The notes below the pieces were generated by a model. The model was not told the DNA's origin. It searched no databases and worked only from the letters and a program-made list of their open reading frames with translations. Positions 15,956 to 23,586 of a stretch of 64,000 nucleotides of DNA are shown one piece after another. Where the stretch lies: the NCBI RefSeq assembly GCF_010509075.1, contig NZ_CP048433.1, forward strand, positions 186,001 to 250,000, read 5' to 3'. Source of the stretch: Collinsella aerofaciens ATCC 25986 (GTDB lineage Bacteria > Actinomycetota > Coriobacteriia > Coriobacteriales > Coriobacteriaceae). Made by a program: the position numbers and the translations under genes. Each line of letters starts with the position of its first letter. Position 1 is the first letter of the stretch.

Positions 15956-15984
15956 GGGACCCTACAGGGTAAAGCTCTGAAAAC
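15956..15984 (+). repeat. Left arm of a 29-bp perfect inverted repeat enclosing the IS nest
   Basis: Begins GGGACCCTACAGGGT and ends CTCTGAAAAC; its exact complement is at 18629-18657. The first part (ACCCTACAGGGT) is itself palindromic. The outer arms of other intergenic hairpins in this window are of similar length (15-29 bp), so this may be a hairpin repeat split by insertion. Confidence 0.85.
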
Positions 15985-16272
15985 TTTCCGCACTGATATT
16001 TTCTGTATTGAAGACGTCGATGGTGCACCCGTATACCATTGACGTCGACACCATCAGATGCGGACCGCGCGGTGACCCCACATTCCGCTGGCGCCCATGG
16101 GGCTGCCCTCGTTTCCTGACATGTCCCGCGCGGGCCGCGGCGAGCCGAGACCGCCGCATGACCTAATAGGAGCATGGAGCGATACCGCGGACCCGAACAA
16201 CCGCATTCTATCGCGCCCCGTCAGTGTGCCGTCTGCCCGGTCCAGGCGAGCACGGAAAGAACGGAGCGAGAC
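15985..16272 (+). other. Structured non-coding region upstream of the IS110 transposase
   Basis: No credible reading frame. Contains a stem GACGTC-g-ATGGT with ACCAT-t-GACGTC (about 16012-16047) and a GC-rich stretch before the transposase start. In IS110-group elements the long non-coding left end encodes the bridge RNA that pairs with target and donor DNA. This region has the right position and size for one, but I could not identify the two binding loops. Confidence 0.35.
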
Positions 16273-17183
16273 ATGCAAAACGAATCGGCACCCGGCGCCC
16301 GCGGGCCGGTCTTCTGCGGGGTCGACACCCACGCCGACTCGCACTGGCTGTGCGTCCTGGACTGGAGGGGCCGCAAGGTCCTGTCCCGCCAGTTCCCCGC
16401 CGACGCGGCGGGCTACGAGGCGCTCGCCGGGGCGATCGCGGCGGCCGGGGAGCCGGCCTGCGTCGCGATGGAGGGGACGTCGTCCTACGGGGCGGGCCTC
16501 ACCAGGCACCTCGCGTCGCTTGGGATGCCCGTGCGCGAGGCGCTCTCCCCGGCGAGGACGCAGAGGAGGCGCCCGGGGCAGGGGAAGTGCGACGAGTCGG
16601 ACGCGGAGAGGGCGGCCCGCGCGGCGATGTCCGGCTCAAGGCTCGGGACCCCCAAGAGCCAGGACGGGTGGGTCGACGGGGTGCGCTGCATGCTCGCGGC
16701 GCGCTCCGGGGCGGTGAAGGCGCGGACCTCGGCGATCAACACCGCGAGGTCGCTGCTCACCACCGCGCCGGAAGGGCTCAGGTCGAGGTTCCGCGGCATG
16801 GGAGGGCCGAGGCTGATGGAGGAGCTCCCCTCCGTGCGCGCCGAGGGCGCGCTGGGCGCCGCGCTCGGCGCGCTGGCGGACCTGTGGGCGGCGGCGCGCG
16901 ACGCGGCGCTCGACATGGAGCGCGCGATCGAGGCGTCCCTGGAGGAGAACTGCCCCGCGCTGCTGGCGATGTACGGGTGCGGGCCCGTGAGCGCGGCCAA
17001 GCTCGCGGTCGCGGCCGGGGACAACCCGGGCAGGCTGCGCTCCGAGGCGTCGTTCGCGGCGATATGCGGCGCCTGCCCCATCCCCGCCTCGAGCGGCAAG
17101 ACCGTGAGGCACAGGCTCAACAGGGGCGGCGACCGGCAGGCGAACAGCGCTCTGCACGAGATCGCGAGGCAGAGGGTCATGCG
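16273..17183 (+). pseudogene. IS110-family transposase, truncated
   Basis: RNA-guided DEDD recombinase of IS110 elements. The ATG at 16273 gives an N-terminal RuvC-like domain with VDTHADSHWL (Asp18), then a helical middle and the transposase_20 (IS116/IS110/IS902) domain (GCGPVSAAKLAVAAG, AICGACPIPASSGK). The reading frame is intact to RQRVMR (about residue 302), where the family would continue for about 40 more residues; there the inverted repeat of the IS3-type element begins and supplies an artificial C-terminus. The catalytic Ser expected around the PASSGK region is retained. The loss of the C-terminal tail and of the element's right end makes movement unlikely. Confidence 0.85.
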
Positions 17184-17197
17184 TGGATTGGCAACAC

Positions 17198-18088
17198 CTA
17201 TTTGGACGATTCCGGGAGGGACAGCCCCGCCTCCCTGAACTCGACCGGAGACATGTAGCCCAGCGTCGAGTGGATCCTGAAGTTGTTGTACCAGTGCACG
17301 TAGTCCGAGAGCTTGGCCCGGAGCTCGCGCGTCGTGCCGAACGTCTCGCGGTGGACGAGCTCGGCCTTCAGTATCCTGTTGGTCGACTCGTCGACGGCGT
17401 TGTCGTAGGGGCAGCCCTTGGCCGACAGCGACCTCTCAATGCCGAAGGCCTCGAGCATCAGGTCGATCTCGGCGTTGTCGAACTCGCTGCCGCGGTCCGT
17501 GTGGAAGACCTCGATGTCCGAGATGGGGAAGGAGAGCGTCGCGAACGCCGACTTGACCAGCCGGGCGTCCTTCCTGGGCCCGGCGGAGTGGCCGACGATC
17601 TCCCTGTTGTAGAGGTCGACGAGCAGGCAGACGTAGTTCCACGAGGCCCCGACGCGCACGTAGGTCAGGTCGCTGCATATATGGGTGCGCGGCGCCCTGC
17701 CGCCGAAGCCGCGCGCGACGACGTTGGGCACGTCGGCCTCGTTGACCGCCCCGGGGTGCACCTTGAACCTCTTCCTGCCGTATGCGCTGACCAGGCCGTT
17801 CTCCCTCATGATGCGGCAGACCCGGCGCCGGCTGACGGTGACGCCCGACCTCTCGAGCGACGCCTTTATCTTGCGCGAGCCGTACCGGCCCTTGCTGGCG
17901 GCGTGGGCCGCGACCACGGCCGGCGCGGCGGGGTCCGGCGCGGCGGGCCGGTCGGCCCGCGAGCGCATGGAGTAGTACGTCGACCTCGCGACGCCGAGGA
18001 GCCTGCACTGCGCTGATATGGGGTAGCGGCCCTCGTTGGCCGCTATGGCCCTCACTTTCGAGCGTATATCAGCGCCGCTTGTTTTAAG
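17198..18088 (-). CDS. IS3-family transposase OrfB (made by -1 frameshift from OrfA)
   Basis: The catalytic part of the transposase, given from the putative slip site. An HTH_21-type region (GRYGSRKIKASLERSGVTVS) is followed by the integrase core: Asp in CSDLTYVRVG, Asp in VFHTDRGSEF and Glu in YDNAVDESTNRILKAEL. It ends RIHSTLGYMSPVEFREAG. The frame is -1 relative to OrfA. The minus-strand heptamer CTTAAAA (18088-18082), where OrfA reads TTA AAA, allows both tRNAs to re-pair as CTT AAA, giving an OrfAB fusion. No convincing independent start with a ribosome site is seen. Confidence 0.88.
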   Translation of the reverse strand, partial: LKTSGADIRSKVRAIAANEGRYPISAQCRLLGVARSTYYSMRSRADRPAAPDPAAPAVVAAHAASKGRYGSRKIKASLERSGVTVSRRRVCRIMRENGLVSAYGRKRFKVHPGAVNEADVPNVVARGFGGRAPRTHICSDLTYVRVGASWNYVCLLVDLYNREIVGHSAGPRKDARLVKSAFATLSFPISDIEVFHTDRGSEFDNAEIDLMLEAFGIERSLSAKGCPYDNAVDESTNRILKAELVHRETFGTTRELRAKLSDYVHWYNNFRIHSTLGYMSPVEFREAGLSLPESSK

Positions 18089-18339
18089 ACGTCGACCTCC
18101 ATCCGGAGCCTGCGGTTCTCGCGCTCGAGCTCCAGGATCCGGTTCTGCTCGGGCGTGCGGTTGCACGCGGCGCGCGGCGAGCCGGTCGCGTTTATCGACT
18201 TGATCCACCTCTCCACGGTGCTCTTGCCGAGGTCGTACTCGTCCATGATCTCGCGCTTGGGCTTGCCGGCGTTGTAGAGGTCGACTATCTGCCTCTTGAA
18301 CTCGTCGGTGAAATGCCTCGGGTGCCTGGGGTCCCTCAT
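18052..18339 (-). CDS. IS3-family OrfA (DNA-binding helix-turn-helix protein)
   Basis: A 95-residue protein with an IS3-type HTH (FKRQIVDLYNAGKPKREIMD, then GKSTVERWIKS) and a C-terminal leucine-zipper-like coiled coil (RILELERENRRLRMEVDVLK). It binds the element ends and provides the N-terminal half of the OrfAB transposase. The ATG at 18339 is chosen because it begins the conserved RHFTDEFK region; the longer reading frame runs into the element's right end. It overlaps orfB by 37 nt. Confidence 0.85.
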   Translation of the reverse strand: MRDPRHPRHFTDEFKRQIVDLYNAGKPKREIMDEYDLGKSTVERWIKSINATGSPRAACNRTPEQNRILELERENRRLRMEVDVLKQAALIYARK

Positions 18340-18400
18340 ATACGGCCCTCCCGTCTCCTGCGCCCCTCCCGGAACTGTCCACATCAGTGTAGCCAATCCA

Positions 18401-18559
18401 GAGAAGTACATCTCGATGCTGGAGAGGGGCCAAAGGGAGCTCAAGCCCATAAGGAGGGCCTACGAGGCATGGGTCGAGGCCGGACTTCCGCTCGATTGGG
18501 ACAGGCAAGCCTTCGAGGCCGAGCGCAAAATGGATTCTAAAAAACACCTTGCCAAATAG
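18401..18559 (+). pseudogene. 3' fragment of an unrecognised gene
   Basis: Directly after the right end of the IS3-type element, an open frame encodes the last 52 residues of a protein (EKYISMLERGQREL at the start, ending KMDSKKHLAK) with GC-rich, coding-like codons. It does not resemble the missing IS110 C-terminus, and no start codon with a ribosome site is present. It is probably the tail of a gene or another mobile element destroyed when the IS3-type element arrived or deleted its neighbour. Family unknown. Confidence 0.45.
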
Positions 18560-18574
18560 GAGCGTCAGGACGGA

Positions 18575-18613
18575 GGAAGCCCCCGCCGCACGTAGTGCGC
18601 AGCGGGGGCTTCC
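18575..18613. terminator. Strong hairpin inside the 29-bp repeat region
   Basis: GGAAGCCCCCGC pairs with GCGGGGGCTTCC, with an inner GCAC/GTGC stem. It follows the gene fragment by 15 nt and lacks a U-run on the plus strand. It may end the fragment's transcript or be the core of the disrupted hairpin repeat. Confidence 0.45.
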
Positions 18614-18628
18614 GACATGTCCGAGGAC

Positions 18629-18657
18629 GTTTTCAGAGCTTTACCCTGTAGGGTCCC
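18629..18657 (-). repeat. Right arm of the 29-bp perfect inverted repeat
   Basis: Exact complement of 15956-15984. It lies 15 bp beyond the pta stop codon on the minus strand, so in an uninterrupted ancestor it would have formed a hairpin between the convergent ackA and pta genes. Confidence 0.85.
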
Positions 18658-18672
18658 GAGGGGATACGTCAG

Positions 18673-19653
18673 CTACTCAGCCATCTGAGCCTGGACGGCG
18701 GTGATGGCTACGACACCCACGATGTCGTCGGCAGAGCAGCCGCGCGACAGGTCGTTGACCGGCTTGGCGATGCCCTGCAGGATGGGGCCGTAAGCGTCGG
18801 CGCCGGCGAAGCGCTGGACCAGCTTGTAGCCGATGTTGCCTGCCTCGAGGTCGGGGAACACGAGCACGTTGGCCTTACCGGCGACGGAGGAGCCGGGAGC
18901 CTTGAGCTGGGCGACGGTGGGGACGATAGCGGCGTCGAGCTGCAGGTCGCCGTCGATGGCGAGCTCGGGAGCCTTCTCCTTGCAGAACTTCACGGCCTCC
19001 TGGACCTTCTTGGCGACCTCGCCGCCAGCGGAGCCCATGGTGGAGTAGGAGAGCATGGCCACGTGCGGCTCAACGTTGCCCATGAAGGTGGACCAGGAGT
19101 GAGCGGAGGCGATGGCGATCTCGGAGAGCTCGTCGGAGGACGGGTTGATGTTGAGGCCGCAGTCGGCGAAGATCAGCGTGCCGTCAGTGCCGAACTGCGG
19201 GGTGTCGGTGCACATCACGAAGAAGGCCGAGACCAGCTTGGTGCCCGGGGCGGTCTTGAGGATCTGAAGCGCGGGGCGCAGGGTGTCGGCGGTGGAGTGG
19301 CAGGCGCCGGAGACCAGGCCGTCGGCATCGCCCATCTTGACCATCATGGTGCCAAAGTAGGTGGCGTCCATCACCTGGGCGCGAGCCTGCTCGATGGTAA
19401 CGCCCTTCTTGGCGCGGAGCTCGGCAAACTTCTGCGCGTACTCCTCGTGCTTCTCGGCATTGCGCGGGTCGATGACGGTAGCGCCGGGAACGTTGATCTC
19501 GTCGGGGTTGCCCAGGATGACGATCTTTGCCAGGCCCTCCTCGATGATTTTGGTGGCCGCGACGATAGTGCGCGGATCCTCGCCCTCGGGCAGGACGATC
19601 GTCTTAAGGTCGGCCTTGGCGGCAGACTTCATACGGTTTAGGAAATCGCTCAT
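18673..19653 (-). CDS. pta: Phosphate acetyltransferase
   Basis: Converts acetyl-CoA and phosphate into acetyl phosphate, the substrate of acetate kinase. The 326-residue length is that of the short form, consisting of the PTA_PTB catalytic domain only, without the N-terminal DRTGG regulatory domain. Visible motifs are LPEGEDPRTI at the N-terminus, the GMVSGA-like stretch DADGLVSGACHSTADT (about 108-124) and YSTMGSAGG (about 204-212). AAGGAG precedes the ATG. It faces ackA across the mobile-element nest, so the pathway genes are neighbours but not one operon. Confidence 0.95.
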   Translation of the reverse strand: MSDFLNRMKSAAKADLKTIVLPEGEDPRTIVAATKIIEEGLAKIVILGNPDEINVPGATVIDPRNAEKHEEYAQKFAELRAKKGVTIEQARAQVMDATYFGTMMVKMGDADGLVSGACHSTADTLRPALQILKTAPGTKLVSAFFVMCTDTPQFGTDGTLIFADCGLNINPSSDELSEIAIASAHSWSTFMGNVEPHVAMLSYSTMGSAGGEVAKKVQEAVKFCKEKAPELAIDGDLQLDAAIVPTVAQLKAPGSSVAGKANVLVFPDLEAGNIGYKLVQRFAGADAYGPILQGIAKPVNDLSRGCSADDIVGVVAITAVQAQMAE

Positions 19654-19705
19654 GTTACTCCTTACAAGCGTTTCGCTAAGCTCCAGGCACCCGGCTGTTC
19701 ACGAA

Positions 19706-19728
19706 TAAACCCGCTGCTAGCGGGTTTA
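19706..19728. other. Hairpin in the pta leader
   Basis: TAAACCCGCT-gc-TAGCGGGTTTA, about 55 bp upstream of the pta start codon, between it and the divergent promoter region. Confidence 0.5.
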
Positions 19729-19780
19729 CCTTTCAATTATGTACGCCGCGGTGCTTGAGCTTTCCTTGTGTGGCAAGCTC

Positions 19781-19806
19781 ATTATAGGACGCATTAGCGC
19801 TATAAT
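19781..19806. promoter_or_regulatory. Divergent -10 elements for pta and glf
   Basis: TATAAT on the minus strand (19786-19781) points toward pta and TATAAT on the plus strand (19801-19806) toward glf, 14 bp apart. Matching -35 hexamers are weak, so the two promoters may compete or need activators. Confidence 0.45.
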
Positions 19807-19884
19807 CGCTCTGATAAATATGTCTCGAAGAATGTTCGAGAAAAGCCCAGCTAACGAGCCCGTGGCTTTTGACAAGGAGTATCG

Positions 19885-21087
19885 ATGCAGATTACCTCAG
19901 GCCTGCCTGAAGGCTTTAACGCCGGCGCGTACGACATGATTGTCGTCGGTGCTGGATATGCCGGTGCCGTTTGCGCCCGCCGTCTTGCCGAGACCATCGG
20001 CTATCGTGTTGCCGTTTTGGAGCGCCGTAGCCACATTGCGGGCAATGCCTATGACTGCACTGACGAGGCCGGAATCCTGATCCACGAGTACGGTCCGCAT
20101 ATCTATCACACTTTTAACGAGCGCGTGCACAATTTCCTGTCGCGCTTTACCAAGTGGACGGATTATCAGCACAAGGTGCTCGCCAACATCAACGGTACCC
20201 TTATGCCCGTGCCCTTCAACCATGCGAGTCTCAAGCTCGCCTTTGGTGACGAGCGCGGTGAGGAGCTGTATCAGAAGCTCGTGGAGACCTTTGGCAAGGA
20301 TGTCAAGGTGCCCATTATGGAGCTGCGTAAGAAGAACGACCCGGATCTTGCCGAGGTCGCCGATTACGTCTACGAGAACGTCTTTTTGCATTACACCATG
20401 AAGCAGTGGGGCCAGACGCCCGATCAGATCGATCCCTCGATCACCGGCCGCGTTCCCGTCTTTGTGGGCGATGATGACCGCTACTTCCCGCAAGCTCCCT
20501 TCCAGGGCATGCCGCAGGAGGGCTACACGGCGCTCTTTGAGCACATGCTCGACCACGACCTGATCGACGTGTTCTGCGACGTGGACGCCCGTGACCTCTT
20601 TGAAATCGACGAGACTACCGTCAAGATCGACGGCAAGGTCTATGGTGGCGAGATCGTCTACACCGGTCCGCTCGATGAGCTGTTCAATCTCGATCTGGGC
20701 GCGCTACCGTACCGCACGCTCGACATGAAGTTCGAGACGCTCGATATGGACCAGTTCCAGCCCGTGGGCACCGTCAACTACACCACGAGCGAGGACTACA
20801 CGCGCATTACCGAGTTCAAGAACATGACCGGTCAGATCCTGCCCGGCAAGACCACCATCATGAAGGAGTATTCCAAGGCCTATACGCCCGGCTCGGGCGA
20901 GACGCCGTACTACGCCATTCTTGAGCCCGAGAACCGTGAGCTCTATGAGCGCTATCTTGAGCGCGTCCAGAACCTGACGAACTTCCACCCGGTGGGTCGT
21001 CTGGCCGAGTATCGTTACTACGATATGGACGCTGTGACCAATTCCGCCCTCGATCTTTCGGATGAGATTATCGCCTGCCATGCATAA
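19885..21087 (+). CDS. glf: UDP-galactopyranose mutase
   Basis: An FAD enzyme that interconverts UDP-galactopyranose and UDP-galactofuranose, the donor for galactofuranose-containing surface glycans. The 400-residue protein has the dinucleotide-binding VGAGYAGAVCARRL (21-34), HEYGPHIYHT (about 71-80), and family-typical NHASLKLAFG and GRVPVFVGDDDRYFPQ. AAGGAG lies before the ATG. The glycosyltransferase gene starts within its last codons (8-bp overlap), so translation is coupled. Confidence 0.95.
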   Translation: MQITSGLPEGFNAGAYDMIVVGAGYAGAVCARRLAETIGYRVAVLERRSHIAGNAYDCTDEAGILIHEYGPHIYHTFNERVHNFLSRFTKWTDYQHKVLANINGTLMPVPFNHASLKLAFGDERGEELYQKLVETFGKDVKVPIMELRKKNDPDLAEVADYVYENVFLHYTMKQWGQTPDQIDPSITGRVPVFVGDDDRYFPQAPFQGMPQEGYTALFEHMLDHDLIDVFCDVDARDLFEIDETTVKIDGKVYGGEIVYTGPLDELFNLDLGALPYRTLDMKFETLDMDQFQPVGTVNYTTSEDYTRITEFKNMTGQILPGKTTIMKEYSKAYTPGSGETPYYAILEPENRELYERYLERVQNLTNFHPVGRLAEYRYYDMDAVTNSALDLSDEIIACHA

Positions 21088-22111
21088 AGTCATAACATTC
21101 GGTATTCCCTCGTATAACGCCGCCAAGGACATGGACCATTGCATCACCTCCATCTTGGAGGGGAGCAATTACGCCACCGATATCGAGATTATCGTAGTGG
21201 ACGACGGCTCCAAGGACGAGACGGCCGATAAGGCCGACGAGTGGGAGGCACGTTATCCCGGTATCATTCGCGCGGTGCACCAGGAGAACGGCGGCCACGG
21301 TATTGCCGTCCTTTCGGGTCTGCGCGAAGCACAGGGCACCTACTACAAGGTCGTCGACTCGGATGACTGGCTCGATGCTGCGGCTCTTTCGACTATGCTG
21401 TCGATTCTGCGTGGCTTTGAAGAGCGTGACCAGCGCGTTGACCTGTTTATCTCGAACTACGTGTACGAGAAGGTTTACGAGGGCACGCATACCGCTATTG
21501 GCTACAAATTTGCCCTGCCGCGCAAAAAGATCTTTTCCTGGGATCAGATCGGTCATTTCCGCTTGGACCAGAACCTACTCATGCACAGCCTGTGCTATCG
21601 CACGGATGTGCTGCGCGAGTCCAACCTTCCCATGCCGCCGCACACGTTCTATGTGGACAACATCTACGCCTACGTGCCGCTGCCGCGTTGCAAGACCATG
21701 TACTACGCCGACATCGACCTCTATCGCTACTTTATCGGTCGCGAGGGCCAGAGTGTCAACGAGGCCACGATGGTCAAGCGTCTGGACCAGCAGTTCCGTG
21801 TGACGCGCATCATGATGGAGTCGTACCACCTGTACAGCGATGTTGAGTCGTCGCGTCTGCGCTCGTACATGATGGGCTATTTCACCATGATGATGGCGAT
21901 CTGCTCGGTGCTCACCAAGCTTTCCGAGGAAGATTGCGCCGACGAGCGCCTAAAGACGCTGTGGAATGATTTGAAGGCCTACGACGAGCGCATGTATCGT
22001 CGTGCCCGCTACGGCGTGGTCGGGTTCTTCACCAATCTGCGCGGACGGGCCGGAGACAAAACCACACTCGGCCTATACCGTCTTGCCTCAAAGATCTTCA
22101 AATTCAACTAG
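21080..22111 (+). CDS. Family 2 glycosyltransferase
   Basis: A 343-residue GT-A fold transferase. It has the N-terminal nucleotide-sugar signature FGIPSYN at 7-13, VVDDGSKDET at 39-48 and the metal-binding DXD-like VDSDDWLD near 93-100. The start at 21080 lies inside the glf stop region (ATGCATAA), the usual form of translational coupling. It very likely uses a sugar nucleotide linked to the Glf pathway, perhaps as a galactofuranosyltransferase, but acceptor and donor are not visible in sequence. Other capsule or teichoic acid genes are absent nearby, so this two-gene unit stands alone. Confidence 0.85.
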   Translation: MHKVITFGIPSYNAAKDMDHCITSILEGSNYATDIEIIVVDDGSKDETADKADEWEARYPGIIRAVHQENGGHGIAVLSGLREAQGTYYKVVDSDDWLDAAALSTMLSILRGFEERDQRVDLFISNYVYEKVYEGTHTAIGYKFALPRKKIFSWDQIGHFRLDQNLLMHSLCYRTDVLRESNLPMPPHTFYVDNIYAYVPLPRCKTMYYADIDLYRYFIGREGQSVNEATMVKRLDQQFRVTRIMMESYHLYSDVESSRLRSYMMGYFTMMMAICSVLTKLSEEDCADERLKTLWNDLKAYDERMYRRARYGVVGFFTNLRGRAGDKTTLGLYRLASKIFKFN

Positions 22112-22144
22112 CTGCCGAGTAATCGCTGCTGATAGGTTGACTGG

Positions 22145-22252
22145 GCCCCTTGGCCTTTAGTTTGCTACTGCGAACAGTCCTGCTCGCACGGAAAGCACAT
22201 TAAGTGCTTTCCGGCTCGTGCGGAACTTGTATCAAACTAAAGGCCAAGGGGC
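22145..22252. repeat. 108-nt long hairpin element (family B), copy 1
   Basis: Perfect 20-bp outer arms (22145-22164 and 22233-22252) specific to this locus. The inner part reads ACAGTCCTG, CTCGCACG, then a stem GGAAAGCAC-attaa-GTGCTTTCC, then GGCTCGTGCGGAACT. The same inner plan appears inverted at 22347-22471 with paired changes in the stem. It sits after the glycosyltransferase stop. Confidence 0.8.
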
Positions 22253-22346
22253 TTCTGCTATAAGAATCGATTGTCAGGCTGCCTGAATTTGAAGATCTTA
22301 GACGCGCGGTACACAGGGGCCTGGGCTGAAAAGAATCTGGTTGGTA

Positions 22347-22471
22347 GGTTGCCCGGTGGAGCTTGGTTATGTTTGTCGCGAGTTCCGCACGAGCCGAAGA
22401 GCACTTAATGTGTTCTTCGTGCGAGCCAGGACTGTAGAGCAGCAAACATAACCAAGCCCCACCGGGCAACC
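22347..22471. repeat. 125-nt long hairpin element (family B), copy 2
   Basis: 29-bp outer arms (22347-22375 and 22443-22471, one mismatch) unrelated to those of copy 1. Read on the minus strand, the inner part matches copy 1: ACAGTCCTG, GCTCGCACG, a stem GAAGAACAC-attaa-GTGCTCTTC, then GGCTCGTGCGGAACT. It ends 12 bp from the P1 peptidase stop codon, so the two copies each flank one of two converging genes. Confidence 0.8.
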
Positions 22472-22483
22472 GGTCAGGTTAGG

Positions 22484-23485
22484 CTACTTCGCGGCGCCGG
22501 GGATGCCGTGGGAGGTTTTGGCGGTTTTGGCTCCGTTTACGATGGCGGTCTGTAGGGCCCTTACGGCGAGCATGCCCAGTAGGTCTAGGGGAACGGCGGC
22601 GCTTGTCTGAGCGTCTAGTTTGCCGCTGGCGAGGGTGTAGATAGTGTCGCCGTCGTTGGTGGTGTGCGTGGGACGGATGGCGTGTGCGTAGGCGTCTGCG
22701 GCCATCTGGGAGACCTTGGTGGCTTGTGCCTTAGTGAGTTCCACGTTGGTGACGATGCAGCTGATGGTGGTGTTGGTGCGGTCGAGCGGCATCTGCATGG
22801 ATCCGGCGGCGGCAAAGGCTGCGAGTTCCATGTCGACGATTTGGTCGCTATCGGCTGCGGCGCGCATGCCGGCGACCCACTCGCCGGTGAAGGGGTCGAC
22901 AACGTTGCCGCAGGCGTTGACCGAGACCACGGCGCCCACCTTGATGGGGCCGAGTGCCACGGCGGCAGCTCCAAGGCCGGCCTTCATGCAGGTAGCGGGG
23001 CCCATGAGCTTACCCACGGTAGCGCCCGTGCCGGCGCCTACGTTGCCCTGTTCGAGCTTGGTGGGGGTGTTGTCGAGTGCTTCGCGCACGGCGGCGATGC
23101 CGGCCTCAATGTCGGGGCGAACGGTGGGGTTACCAAAGGCGAGGTCGAAGATACAGCTCGAGCACACGATAGGCACCTGCGTGGGGCCGACGGGAAGGCC
23201 GATGCCGCGGCTCTCAAGCTCGCGAGCGACGCCGCTTGCAGCCTCGAGGCCAAAGGCCGATCCGCCCGAAAGGCAGACGGCGTGGACCTTGTCGACGGTG
23301 TTCTCGGGTCGCAGCAGGTCGGTCTCGCGCGAAGCGGGAGCACCGCCGCGAACGTCAACGCCGCCGGTGGCGCCCTCGGGTGCCACGATTACGGTGCAAC
23401 CGGTGCCGGCCTCCTCGTCCGTATAGTTGCCATAGCAAAAGCCATCGACATCGCAGACGTCAATGGCCTCGAGCAGTGTATCCAT
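22484..23485 (-). CDS. P1 family (S58) aminopeptidase, DmpA-like
   Basis: A 333-residue member of the autoprocessing Ntn-hydrolase family that includes the L-aminopeptidase/D-esterase DmpA. The family glycine-rich stretch GNVGAGTGATVGK lies at 148-160. TNTTIS (237-242) aligns with the site where family members cleave themselves to expose the catalytic Thr/Ser, and is followed by the conserved KAQATKVSQMA and RPTHTTNDGDTIYTLASG segments. GGAGTTAAAC precedes the ATG. Many homologues have uncertain substrates, and peptide turnover is the most likely role. It converges on the glycosyltransferase gene. Confidence 0.88.
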   Translation of the reverse strand: MDTLLEAIDVCDVDGFCYGNYTDEEAGTGCTVIVAPEGATGGVDVRGGAPASRETDLLRPENTVDKVHAVCLSGGSAFGLEAASGVARELESRGIGLPVGPTQVPIVCSSCIFDLAFGNPTVRPDIEAGIAAVREALDNTPTKLEQGNVGAGTGATVGKLMGPATCMKAGLGAAAVALGPIKVGAVVSVNACGNVVDPFTGEWVAGMRAAADSDQIVDMELAAFAAAGSMQMPLDRTNTTISCIVTNVELTKAQATKVSQMAADAYAHAIRPTHTTNDGDTIYTLASGKLDAQTSAAVPLDLLGMLAVRALQTAIVNGAKTAKTSHGIPGAAK

Positions 23486-23555
23486 GTTTAACTCCTATCG
23501 GTTTTCCGCCGCGCCTTGTGCCCGGTCGGGATCCGTACGGTACGCCAAAATTGTA

Positions 23556-23578
23556 GGCGCTGGGGGATACCCAGCGCC
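23556..23578 (-). terminator. Terminator after maf
   Basis: GGCGCTGGG/CCCAGCGCC stem just downstream of the maf stop, followed on the minus strand by TACAATTTT. Confidence 0.65.
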
Positions 23579-23586
23579 AGATGCAA

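Larger units (their letters stand above)
15985..17183 (+). mobile_element. IS110-family element, 3' end lost; boundaries inferred
   Basis: Contains a transposase (recombinase) gene of the IS110 family and about 290 bp of upstream non-coding DNA, interrupted at 17184 by the IS3-type element. IS110 elements lack terminal inverted repeats and target duplications, so the left end cannot be fixed; I take the inner edge of the 29-bp repeat as the limit. The sequence after the IS3-type element does not resume the transposase, so the 3' part has been deleted. Confidence 0.6.
17184..18400 (-). mobile_element. IS3-family element (IS150-like), apparently intact
   Basis: 1217 bp with imperfect terminal inverted repeats: the left end starts TGGATTGGCAACAC and the right end, read inward, TGGATTGGCTACAC, with TTCCGGGAGGG further in on both sides. 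Two overlapping genes in the usual orfA/orfB arrangement lie on the minus strand. The 3-4 bp target duplication expected for the family is not seen (GCG left, GAG right), in line with a deletion next to the element. Confidence 0.9.

Noticed and set aside
15956-18657. A composite transposon carrying pta or ackA
   Set aside because: The 29-bp arms enclose only IS genes and a gene fragment; both metabolic genes lie outside and the arms are not IS ends.
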